A stretch of DNA of 11,421 nucleotides from Deltaproteobacteria bacterium (GTDB lineage Bacteria > Desulfobacterota > Binatia > UBA9968), in NCBI GenBank assembly GCA_023250495.1, contig JAHFAP010000089.1, positions 1 through 11,421 of the forward strand, in the 5' to 3' direction. Shown one piece after another: positions 6,233 to 11,421 of this stretch. Under the pieces are notes generated by a model. That model made no database searches. It worked only from the letters and a program-made list of their open reading frames with translations, and had not been told where the DNA came from. Each line of letters opens with the position of its first letter. The stretch's first letter is position 1. Both the position numbers and the translations under genes were made by a program.

Positions 6233-7144
6233 GTGAAAATTCTTCGCTTCAACGATGACCGGATCGGCGTGCTCAAGAACGAGAGTAACGTCGTGGACGT
6301 GAGCGACGCGATCAGCTCGCGCAAGGCCAAAGGACCGCAGCGCGTGATGGAAGATATCATCGAGAGCTTCCGCAAATACCGGCGCAGGTTCGAGCGCATC
6401 CTGGCGGAGCAGAGCGGCGTCCCTTTGAGCAGCGTCAAGCTGCTCGCGCCGATTCCGCGGCCGAGCAAGTGCCTGGCGGCCTTCGTGAACTATCTGGACC
6501 GCCCGGATCGGAGCCTGGACACCCTGCCCAACGAATATTTCTACAAGGCCCCGGAGCTGGTCGGCCCTGAAGGGACCGTAGAGCTGCTGGACATCCCGCC
6601 GGTGGCGGTTTACCAGCCCGAAGCGGAGCTGGCTTACGTCATCGGCAAGACCGCCAAGAACGTCCCCGAGAAAAAGGCAATGGACTACATTTTCGGCTAC
6701 GTTCCCTTCTTCGACATCTCCGCCAGAGGGCTCACCCGGCGGACACAGTTCCTGCCCAAAGGACAGGACACCTACGGCCCCTGTGGTCCCTGGATCACGA
6801 CCAAGGACGAGATTCCGGACCCGCATGATGTGGTCGTAAAGTCCTGGGTCAACGGCCAGGCGCGCCAGAACTACAGCACCAAGTTCATGGCGCACAAGAT
6901 CCCGGAGCAGATTGCGTGGATCACGAAATTCGTCCAGCTCCAGCCTGGCGACGTGATCGCGACCGGGACCTATCACGAGGGGCTCGGCCCGATCAATAAC
7001 GGCGACGTGCTCGAGATCGAGATAGAAAAAATGGGCCGGACCAAATTTTTCGTCAAGGGCTCTGGCCCGCGCAAGGATACGGACTGGATGCCGGGCAAAA
7101 GCCAGCCGACACCGCCTCCCGGCGGGGGGATGAGCAGGGTTTAA
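6233..7144 (+). CDS. Fumarylacetoacetate hydrolase (FAH) family protein
   Basis: FAH-family enzymes are metal-dependent and cleave C-C bonds or decarboxylate beta-diketo acids or acylpyruvates; some act as sugar-acid hydrolases, isomerases or hydratases. The 303-residue protein has the metal ligands of the fold: E130 and E132 in QPEAELAYVIG, and D161 in FFDISARG, which replaces the commoner NDVSARD. It also has a family lysine (K176) in QFLPKGQ, GPCGPWI (182-188), and GDVIATGTYHEGLGP (239-253) in place of the usual TGTPxGVG. The first 70 residues form an N-terminal region, and the C-terminus is a Pro/Gly-rich tail. Start: GTG at 6233 behind a strong purine-rich site (GGGAGGGTGG). It is divergent from the cyclodeaminase-like gene. 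The exact reaction is not decidable from the sequence. Confidence 0.9.
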   Translation: MKILRFNDDRIGVLKNESNVVDVSDAISSRKAKGPQRVMEDIIESFRKYRRRFERILAEQSGVPLSSVKLLAPIPRPSKCLAAFVNYLDRPDRSLDTLPNEYFYKAPELVGPEGTVELLDIPPVAVYQPEAELAYVIGKTAKNVPEKKAMDYIFGYVPFFDISARGLTRRTQFLPKGQDTYGPCGPWITTKDEIPDPHDVVVKSWVNGQARQNYSTKFMAHKIPEQIAWITKFVQLQPGDVIATGTYHEGLGPINNGDVLEIEIEKMGRTKFFVKGSGPRKDTDWMPGKSQPTPPPGGGMSRV

Positions 7145-7151
7145 GGAACAG

Positions 7152-7179
7152 CGAGGATAGATGATGGAAGATGGAGGAT
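7152..7179 (-). repeat. Left arm of a heptamer array (four units)
   Basis: On the plus strand the units are CGAGGAT, AGATGAT, GGAAGAT and GGAGGAT, in exact 7-nt register and starting 7 nt after the FAH stop codon. They are degenerate reverse complements of the right-arm units. Confidence 0.85.
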
Positions 7180-7183
7180 CGCC

Positions 7184-7225
7184 ATTCTCTATTCTCTATC
7201 CTCTATCCTCGATCCTCCATCCTCG
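7184..7225 (+). repeat. Right arm of a heptamer array (six units)
   Basis: Six consecutive 7-mers fit ATYCTCN: ATTCTCT twice, then ATCCTCT, ATCCTCG, ATCCTCC and ATCCTCG. The array stops 2 nt from the stop codon of the minus-strand permease gene (7228-7230). Confidence 0.9.
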
Positions 7226-7227
7226 AA

Positions 7228-8004
7228 TTATTTGTCCGACCGCAGCATGCCCCGATGCCAGGAGAGAAAAGTGTTGGAGAACAGCAAGAAGAGCTGGTTC
7301 AACAGGTATCCCAGCAGCGCTAGAGAGAGCATGCCGGCGTACATCTGGTCCACCTTGAGTCTTCGCTGTGAATCCAGAATGAAGTAGCCGATCCCGTCGC
7401 TGCTCCCGACCATCTCCGAGATCACCACCAAGATCAAAGTTATCGCGAGAGATATCCTCAAGCCGGTCATGATCTGAGGAGATGCAGCCGGGAGGATGAC
7501 CTTCAGGATCGCTCTTCCCTGCGAAAGACCGAAGGTGCGCGCGGTGTGGATCAGCACCCGGTCGATATTTCTCACGCCGTCCATAGTATTGAGCAGGATC
7601 GGCCACAAGCAGGAGAAAAAGATCACAAAGACCTTCATCCCATCTCCCAGACCGAAGAACAGCATGGCGACGGGAACCACGACCGGAGGCGGGAGCGGCC
7701 GCGCGGTCTCGATGACGACCTCCAGTGCGCGATAGACGCTGTTGAACAGGCCCATGATGATTCCCAACGGGATGCAGACCAAGGCGGCAAGGAGATAGCC
7801 CGCGGCCGCTCTTCTCATGCTGCTAAGAATTTGGGCGAGGATTTCGCCGGAAAAGACCAGGGAGAAAAAGGACCTCAGAATCTTGCTCATAGGAGGAAAG
7901 AAGAGCGGGTTCAGCATCTCCGTGCGCGAGACCAGCTCCCATGCGGCCATCACGCTGAGCAGCACCAGGAAGCCGTTTAATTTCGACTCCCGACTCCAGG
8001 TCAC
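7228..8004 (-). CDS. ABC transporter permease (NitT/TauT type), second of a tandem pair
   Basis: This 258-residue inner-membrane permease has about six hydrophobic segments. The EAA loop that contacts the ATPase lies at about 155-176 (ARTFGLSQGRAILKVILPAA), and the family segments RPLPPPVVVPVAM (102-114) and WPILLNTMDGVRNID (134-148) are present. The start is GTG at 8004, overlapping the stop of the upstream permease as GTGA, with AGGGGG 5 nt ahead, so translational coupling is likely. It aligns without gaps to the upstream permease, and I count 57 identities over residues 101-200. With the ATPase the two could form a heterodimeric importer core. Substrates of this family range over nitrate, sulfonates, pyrimidine precursors and vitamins, and nothing here decides among them. 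No substrate-binding protein is in view. Confidence 0.92.
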   Translation of the reverse strand: MTWSRESKLNGFLVLLSVMAAWELVSRTEMLNPLFFPPMSKILRSFFSLVFSGEILAQILSSMRRAAAGYLLAALVCIPLGIIMGLFNSVYRALEVVIETARPLPPPVVVPVAMLFFGLGDGMKVFVIFFSCLWPILLNTMDGVRNIDRVLIHTARTFGLSQGRAILKVILPAASPQIMTGLRISLAITLILVVISEMVGSSDGIGYFILDSQRRLKVDQMYAGMLSLALLGYLLNQLFLLFSNTFLSWHRGMLRSDK

Positions 8005-8780
8005 AGCATCCCCCTGGCCGTCAAGCCCCGATGCCACGCCATCGCCTTGGTTTCCACGGCGATGAAGAGACGATTGAGCGCGTATCCCAGCAGCGCGACC
8101 ACCACGATCCCCGCGTACATGTTGCTGGTGTGGAGCGATCTCTCCTCGTCGAGGATAAAGAATCCCAGCCCGCTCCCACCAACCACCATCTCCGACGTCG
8201 TCACGAGGATCAGCGCAATCGACAGGCTGATGCGCAAGCCGGTCACGATGTAAGGCGCGGCCGCGGGAAGCGCGATCCGGCGTAAAATTTTCCAGCGGCC
8301 AAGGCCGAAGGTCCTGCCGGTGTCGATGAGCGTCCGGTCGATATTTCTCACCCCGTCGATGGTATTGATAAGGATGGGCCACGCGCACGCGTAGACGGTC
8401 ACCGCGACCATCATCGAATTGCCTATGCCGAGGAGCAGTATGGCGACCGGAATGATCGCGACCGATGGCATGGGACGGAGGAGCTCGATCACAACCTCCA
8501 GCAGGCTGTAAGCGAACCTGAAATAGCCCAAAATAATCCCCAGGCTGACAGCCATCGCGGCGGCCAGGAAATAGCCGCCGAGAAAGCGGCCTAGAGTGTC
8601 GAGCAGATGGCCGAAAAGCTCGCGCGCGAGCGAGGGCTGAAAGAGAGAGTGGATGACCCGGCTTGCGGGAGGAAAGTAAGGCTGGATGGCCGGAGTGAAG
8701 CGCGAGGAGAATTCCCAGAGCAGGAGCAACGCGGCGAAGAGCGCGAGACCGGAGAAATTGAATCGTCCTGAAGATTTCAC
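8001..8780 (-). CDS. ABC transporter permease (NitT/TauT type), first of a tandem pair
   Basis: This 259-residue permease is paralogous to the next gene. Landmarks fall at the same residue numbers: WE at 22-23, FPP at 36-38, the RP of RPMPSV at 102-103, WPILINTIDGVRNID at 134-148, TGLRISL at 180-186, MYAG at 221-224 and LLGY at 230-233. The EAA loop is at about 155-176 (GRTFGLGRWKILRRIALPAA). I chose GTG 8780 because GGGAG lies 4 nt ahead and because this start makes the gap-free alignment run to the first residues. An alternative GTG at 8813 overlaps the ATPase stop but would add 11 residues encoded by a dispersed repeat. It ends in a GTGA overlap with the second permease. Confidence 0.9.
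   Translation of the reverse strand: MKSSGRFNFSGLALFAALLLLWEFSSRFTPAIQPYFPPASRVIHSLFQPSLARELFGHLLDTLGRFLGGYFLAAAMAVSLGIILGYFRFAYSLLEVVIELLRPMPSVAIIPVAILLLGIGNSMMVAVTVYACAWPILINTIDGVRNIDRTLIDTGRTFGLGRWKILRRIALPAAAPYIVTGLRISLSIALILVTTSEMVVGGSGLGFFILDEERSLHTSNMYAGIVVVALLGYALNRLFIAVETKAMAWHRGLTARGML
8010..8015 (-). promoter_or_regulatory. Shine-Dalgarno site for the GTG start of the second permease
   Basis: AGGGGG on the minus strand lies 5 nt before GTG 8004, inside the last codons of the first permease gene. It supports this overlapping start over any longer reading. Confidence 0.65.
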
Positions 8781-8795
8781 TTCGCTCCCACGTTC

Positions 8796-8816
8796 GTGGT
8801 TCGACAAGCTCACCAC
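8796..8816 (-). repeat. Partial copy of a dispersed palindrome-like repeat at the ATPase/permease junction
   Basis: GTGGT (8796-8800) and ACCAC (8812-8816) flank TCGACAAGCTC. On the minus strand this reads GTGGTGAGCTTGTCGAACCAC, whose translation VVSLSNHER is a string I recall as recurring in unrelated bacterial protein predictions. The plus-strand left flank CGTTC would be matched by GAACG in a full copy, but here the right side is CCCGAGG, within the end of the ATPase gene. Confidence 0.55.
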
Positions 8817-9592
8817 CCCGAGGACAATCGAGGGGCGGTCTGCTTGTAGATCTCGTTTCTCAGCTCCATAAAACTCGCATCCGCTCGGGTCGTCAGCTGA
8901 TTCCTGGGCCGGCCCAGTCGAACCTCCACTGCCTGGATCACTCGCGACGGCCGGCGGCCGAGGACATAGATCCGGTCGGAAAGATAGATCGCCTCCTCGA
9001 TGTCGTGGGTAACAAACAGAATGGTCGTCCCCAGCTCTTTCCACAGCCTGAGCAAGCCGTCTTCCAGCTCGAGCCGGGTCATAGCGTCGACCGAGCCGAA
9101 AGGCTCGTCCATCAAGAGGACTTCCGGCTCGTAGGCCAGGGCCCTCGCGATCGCCACCCTTTGTTGCATTCCGCCTGAGAGCTCCCATGGATAATGGCGC
9201 TCGAACCCGTCGAGCCCCACCAGGCCGATCAAATAGCTCGCCTTCTCCTCCGCTTCGCGCGCGGGCTTTCCCTTGACTTCGAGGCCAAAGAGCACGTTCC
9301 CAAGGACCGTGCGCCAGGCAAACAGCGACTTGTTATACTCCTGGAAGACCAGAACCAGATTTCGCGGCGGGCCATCCACCTCCGCCGCTTTCACCACCAC
9401 GCGCCCCGCGCTCGGCGCGATCAAGCCGGCCATGCACATGAGCAGCGTCGTCTTGCCGCAGCCCGACGGGCCCACGAGAGAGACGAACTCACCCTCGTTC
9501 ACTTGAAAGGAGATATTCTCAATCGCCAGCGTGGATTCTCCGCCGGCCTGGCGATAGCTCTTGGAAAGACCCTCTACATCCAGAATCGACAC
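8810..9592 (-). CDS. ABC transporter ATPase (SsuB/TauB/NitT type)
   Basis: This is the 260-residue nucleotide-binding subunit that powers the adjacent permeases. All catalytic motifs are intact: Walker A GPSGCGKTT (41-49), Q-loop Q84, signature LSGGMQQR (138-145), Walker B VLLMDEP with catalytic E163, D-loop SVDA (167-170) and switch His H196 in FVTHD. The FGSVDAMTRLELEDGLLRLW stretch is typical of the nitrate/sulfonate/taurine group. The start is GTG 9592, with AGAGGA 5 nt ahead. The frame stays open to 9718, but that extension is a translation of heptamer repeats and spacer (ILDFRFWILD...) and is rejected. The gene heads the ATPase-permease-permease operon; 29 nt separate it from the first permease. 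Confidence 0.94.
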   Translation of the reverse strand: MSILDVEGLSKSYRQAGGESTLAIENISFQVNEGEFVSLVGPSGCGKTTLLMCMAGLIAPSAGRVVVKAAEVDGPPRNLVLVFQEYNKSLFAWRTVLGNVLFGLEVKGKPAREAEEKASYLIGLVGLDGFERHYPWELSGGMQQRVAIARALAYEPEVLLMDEPFGSVDAMTRLELEDGLLRLWKELGTTILFVTHDIEEAIYLSDRIYVLGRRPSRVIQAVEVRLGRPRNQLTTRADASFMELRNEIYKQTAPRLSSGW

Positions 9593-9597
9593 TGGAG

Positions 9598-9603
9598 TCC
9601 TCT
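9598..9603 (-). promoter_or_regulatory. Shine-Dalgarno site that fixes the ATPase start
   Basis: AGAGGA on the minus strand lies 5 nt before GTG 9592. It supports a normal-length ATPase whose first residues (SILDVEGLSKSY) match the family N-terminus. Confidence 0.7.
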
Positions 9604-9614
9604 TTCGGAAGCCA

Positions 9615-9643
9615 ACGCTAACGGCTAAAACGGATATCGTCAA
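9615..9643 (-). promoter_or_regulatory. Weak candidate promoter for the ABC operon
   Basis: On the minus strand TTGACG (9643-9638), a 17-nt spacer and TAGCGT (9620-9615) have correct spacing, but the -10 box is poor (three of six). Confidence 0.22.
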
Positions 9644-9685
9644 GTCTCGGCGGGATGGGCAATAGCCTTCCGAATTTTGAATTGA

Positions 9686-9716
9686 ATCCAAAATCCAAAA
9701 TCTAAAATCCAAAATC
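9686..9716 (+). repeat. Second heptamer array (ATCCAAA type)
   Basis: The units are ATCCAAA, ATCCAAA, ATCTAAA and ATCCAAA in exact 7-nt register, plus a partial ATC that overlaps the stop codon of the MFS gene (9715-9717). To the left, GAATTTTGAATTGA (9672-9685) looks like a degenerate inverted partner. On the coding strand of the MFS gene the unit reads TTTGGAT. Confidence 0.88.
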
Positions 9717-10974
9717 ACCTAGAGCGGTAGCGCCAGAGCTGAGGGATCGCGCGATGAATGCCGATGATGATGAGGACGCAAACGATACCGCCGAGCACCA
9801 GCGCGTTGGGCGCGCCCCATAGCTGAGCCGCGCTTCCGGCGAGCAGCGCCCCCAGAGCGTTGGTGGATTGAGCAAAGACCGTGATCAGGCTCGCGGCGCG
9901 GCCGCGCATCGCATCCGGCGCTAGAAACTGCACCACCGTGCGCCGGATAGCCACGCTGAGCGAATCCATAAATCCCAGAACCACCACCGCCACCACCGCC
10001 ATCCAGAACCATTTCGAGACCCCCAGGAGCACCAGGCCGGCCGCGAAGAAGAGCGCGGCGATGATCGCCAGCGCTCCTTTGCGTCTGACGTCTCCGACCA
10101 TCAGCACGGAGGCCGAGCCCAGAAGCGAGCCCGCCGCGGGCGCGCCGTAGAGCGCCCCCAAGCCGGTCGCTCCCACCTTGAAGACGTCACTGGCAAAGAT
10201 AGGCAGGATGGGGCGGTAGAATCCGACCAACGTGACGCCGAAATCGAGCAAGAACAGCGAGAGGATGATTCGCTGCGCCCAAATGAACTCGATGCCTTCG
10301 ATCATGCTCCCTAAACTCACTCGGCGCCTCTCGCCTTGTGGCTTGCCCGAGCTCCGCATCGCCAGAACCGCGAAGATCGCCGGAATGAAAAGGCTCGCGC
10401 TGATGAAGTAGGTAGGCGCCACGCCGGCGTGATCGATCAGCAGTCCCGCAATCGCCGGGCCGACGAGAAAGCTGCTCTGCAGGATCATCGTGGTGAGCGT
10501 GATCGCGTTCATCAAATGGGACGGAGGAACCAGACTGGGGACGATGGCCGCGCGCGCCGGCCAACTGAACACCTCGATAAACGCCGTCATCAGACTGAAG
10601 AGATAGATGTGCCACACCTGAATCGCGCCGGTCATGGTCAGAAATCCCAGAGCAAGACTCGGTATCAGGTGCAAGAAGTGCGTGCACAGGATGACCTTTT
10701 TTCGATCGAAGGCATCGGCCAGCACGCCGGCGAACAGACCGAAGACAACATGGGGCAGCGCCTGGAAAAACCCTGTGAGGCCCAACTGAAATGAAGAACC
10801 GGAAAGATGATAGACCTGGTAGAGGTTGGTGACGTTGCGGATCTGAGCGCAGGTCGAAACCAGAACGCTCGAAACCCAGATCAGACTGAAATCGCGGATC
10901 AGGAGAGAAGCCCAGGGTCTGAGAGCGACATTTCCTGTTGCTGCTCGATTCGCTGAGTCTTTTGGCCCTTCCAT
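9715..10974 (-). CDS. MFS transporter (EntS-like exporter group)
   Basis: This 419-residue major facilitator has about 12 hydrophobic segments. The MFS loop 2-3 motif appears as GVLADAFDRKKVIL (about 83-96). The family-style opening ALRPWASLLIRDFSLIWVSSVL and the SWPARAAIVPSLVPPSHLMNA stretch, which follows a motif seen in EntS-like and macrolide-efflux-like members, point to proton-driven export of a small molecule. The substrate cannot be predicted. ATG 10974 has AGGG 6 nt ahead. The gene lies 36 nt downstream of the TPR gene on the same strand, and 122 nt separate it from the ATPase, with heptamer repeats in the gap. I cannot say whether it shares a function with the ABC genes. Confidence 0.88.
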   Translation of the reverse strand: MEGPKDSANRAATGNVALRPWASLLIRDFSLIWVSSVLVSTCAQIRNVTNLYQVYHLSGSSFQLGLTGFFQALPHVVFGLFAGVLADAFDRKKVILCTHFLHLIPSLALGFLTMTGAIQVWHIYLFSLMTAFIEVFSWPARAAIVPSLVPPSHLMNAITLTTMILQSSFLVGPAIAGLLIDHAGVAPTYFISASLFIPAIFAVLAMRSSGKPQGERRRVSLGSMIEGIEFIWAQRIILSLFLLDFGVTLVGFYRPILPIFASDVFKVGATGLGALYGAPAAGSLLGSASVLMVGDVRRKGALAIIAALFFAAGLVLLGVSKWFWMAVVAVVVLGFMDSLSVAIRRTVVQFLAPDAMRGRAASLITVFAQSTNALGALLAGSAAQLWGAPNALVLGGIVCVLIIIGIHRAIPQLWRYRSR

Positions 10975-11010
10975 CCTCTACCCTGGAACTGTTTAACCCT
11001 TCAGCCCGAT

Positions 11011-11421
11011 CTATTTTTTCTTAGCCTTGTACTTTTCGATCGCCTCCTTTAAGTCCTCATGTTCCTCACATCTTCCAAACCAAGGGCAGGCCTTGTAGAG
11101 GGTTTGCAATTCCTTCTCCGCCTCGGGAAGTTGATCCATCTCGAGATAGAGCTCCCCCAAATATTCGTGGGCGCCGCGATGATTAGAATCGATCTTCAGA
11201 GCCGTCCGGTAATACTCCATCGCGCTGTCAAACTGGCCGAGCTTGCGGTAGCTGTAGCCAAGCAGACTGTGTGCGTCCGCGTCGTTCGGCATCTCCTTGA
11301 CCGCCTTCGTGAGATGTCCCAGAGCGGACTTAAAATCCTTGGCTTCAACCGCCTTCCGGCCGGCTTCGAGGTTAGGATTCTGAGGCCGCGGCTTGGGCTC
11401 GGGCATGTCGGCCCGCGCCGA
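11011..11421 (-). CDS. TPR-repeat protein, probably secreted; N-terminus beyond the window
   Basis: The visible part has about three tetratricopeptide repeats (from residue 10, 44 and 78 when counted from the ATG at 11406): AGRKAVEAKDFKSALGHLTK, LLGYSYRKLGQFDSAMEYY and YLGELYLEMDQLPEAEKEL. It ends with CPWFGRCEEHEDLKEAI and a Lys-rich tail. TPRs are protein-interaction scaffolds. The ATG at 11406 would give 131 residues, but the frame is open to the window edge and reads SARAD just before it. That looks like a signal-peptide cleavage region (ARA, then D), so the true start is probably outside the window and the protein exported. The two Cys 6 residues apart near the C-terminus could form a disulfide or bind a metal. 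It is likely first in a short operon with the MFS gene. Confidence 0.8.
   Translation of the reverse strand, partial: SARADMPEPKPRPQNPNLEAGRKAVEAKDFKSALGHLTKAVKEMPNDADAHSLLGYSYRKLGQFDSAMEYYRTALKIDSNHRGAHEYLGELYLEMDQLPEAEKELQTLYKACPWFGRCEEHEDLKEAIEKYKAKKK

Larger units (their letters stand above)
7152..7225. terminator. Possible bidirectional terminator formed by the inverted heptamer arms
   Basis: The two arms lie head to head across CGCC between convergent genes. GATGGAGGATCG (7170-7181) is a perfect 12-bp partner of CGATCCTCCATC (7210-7221), so either transcript could form a long stem. There is no adjacent T-run, so any termination would not be of the classical intrinsic kind. Confidence 0.4.

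Noticed and set aside
6185..6976. Long minus-strand frame of 263 codons
   Set aside because: It lies opposite the FAH gene, whose motifs and start are clear; the frame is a by-product of GC-rich codon use.
7152..7225. Heptamer arrays as a CRISPR array
   Set aside because: The units are 7 nt and contiguous with no spacers; there is no cas gene.
8005..8388. Upstream extension of the second permease to 8388
   Set aside because: It overlaps the first permease in another frame and lacks hydrophobic segments; the GTGA overlap with AGGGGG ahead explains the start.
9593..9718. 42-residue N-terminal extension of the ABC ATPase
   Set aside because: It is a translation of heptamer repeats and spacer; the GTG at 9592 has a good ribosome-binding site and gives the family length.

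Overview
The window is a GC-rich bacterial accessory or catabolic region made mostly of transporters and small-molecule enzymes. It has no rRNA, tRNA, CRISPR array or intact transposase. The gene families (a tripartite tricarboxylate transporter with a Bug-type receptor, NitT/TauT-type ABC permeases, enolase-superfamily and FAH-family enzymes) and the heptamer repeats in the 3' regions suggest an uncultured soil, sediment or subsurface lineage. Proteobacteria or groups such as Rokubacteria, NC10 or Tectomicrobia are possible. This placement is a guess from gene style, not from a marker gene.

Layout. (1) 1-5021, cassette between two direct repeats: a 107/108-bp repeat, nearly identical in both copies, lies at 1-107 and 4914-5021. 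Between the copies are the 3' half of a broken ABC permease gene (108-529), then a plus-strand operon. The operon holds a mandelate racemase/muconate-lactonizing-type enolase-superfamily enzyme (633-1724), a TctC/Bug receptor (1764-2738), TctB (2750-3199) and TctA (3211-4725). It looks like a carboxylate or sugar-acid uptake system with the enzyme that acts first on the imported acid. (2) 5025-7144, divergent pair: an ornithine cyclodeaminase/mu-crystallin family protein (minus) and an FAH-family protein (plus), back to back across 119 nt. (3) 7228-11421, minus-strand block: a TPR protein cut by the right edge, an MFS exporter, then an ABC ATPase and two tandem paralogous permeases, with no substrate-binding protein in view.

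Three kinds of repeat stand out. The first is the long direct repeat that brackets the TTT cassette and abuts the break in the permease gene. The second is a set of tandem 7-nt repeats just past stop codons. Their coding-strand units share an (N)3GGAT core in the 3' regions of the FAH gene, the last permease gene and the MFS gene. The third is a short copy of a dispersed palindrome-like repeat at the ATPase/permease junction. An 8-bp inverted repeat around the stop codon of the enolase-superfamily gene could control translation of the receptor gene behind it.

Nothing here amounts to a clearly new multi-gene system. The most promising items are the repeat-bracketed cassette, the 3'-region heptamer arrays, the gap-free paralogous permease pair without a receptor, and the intercistronic hairpin.
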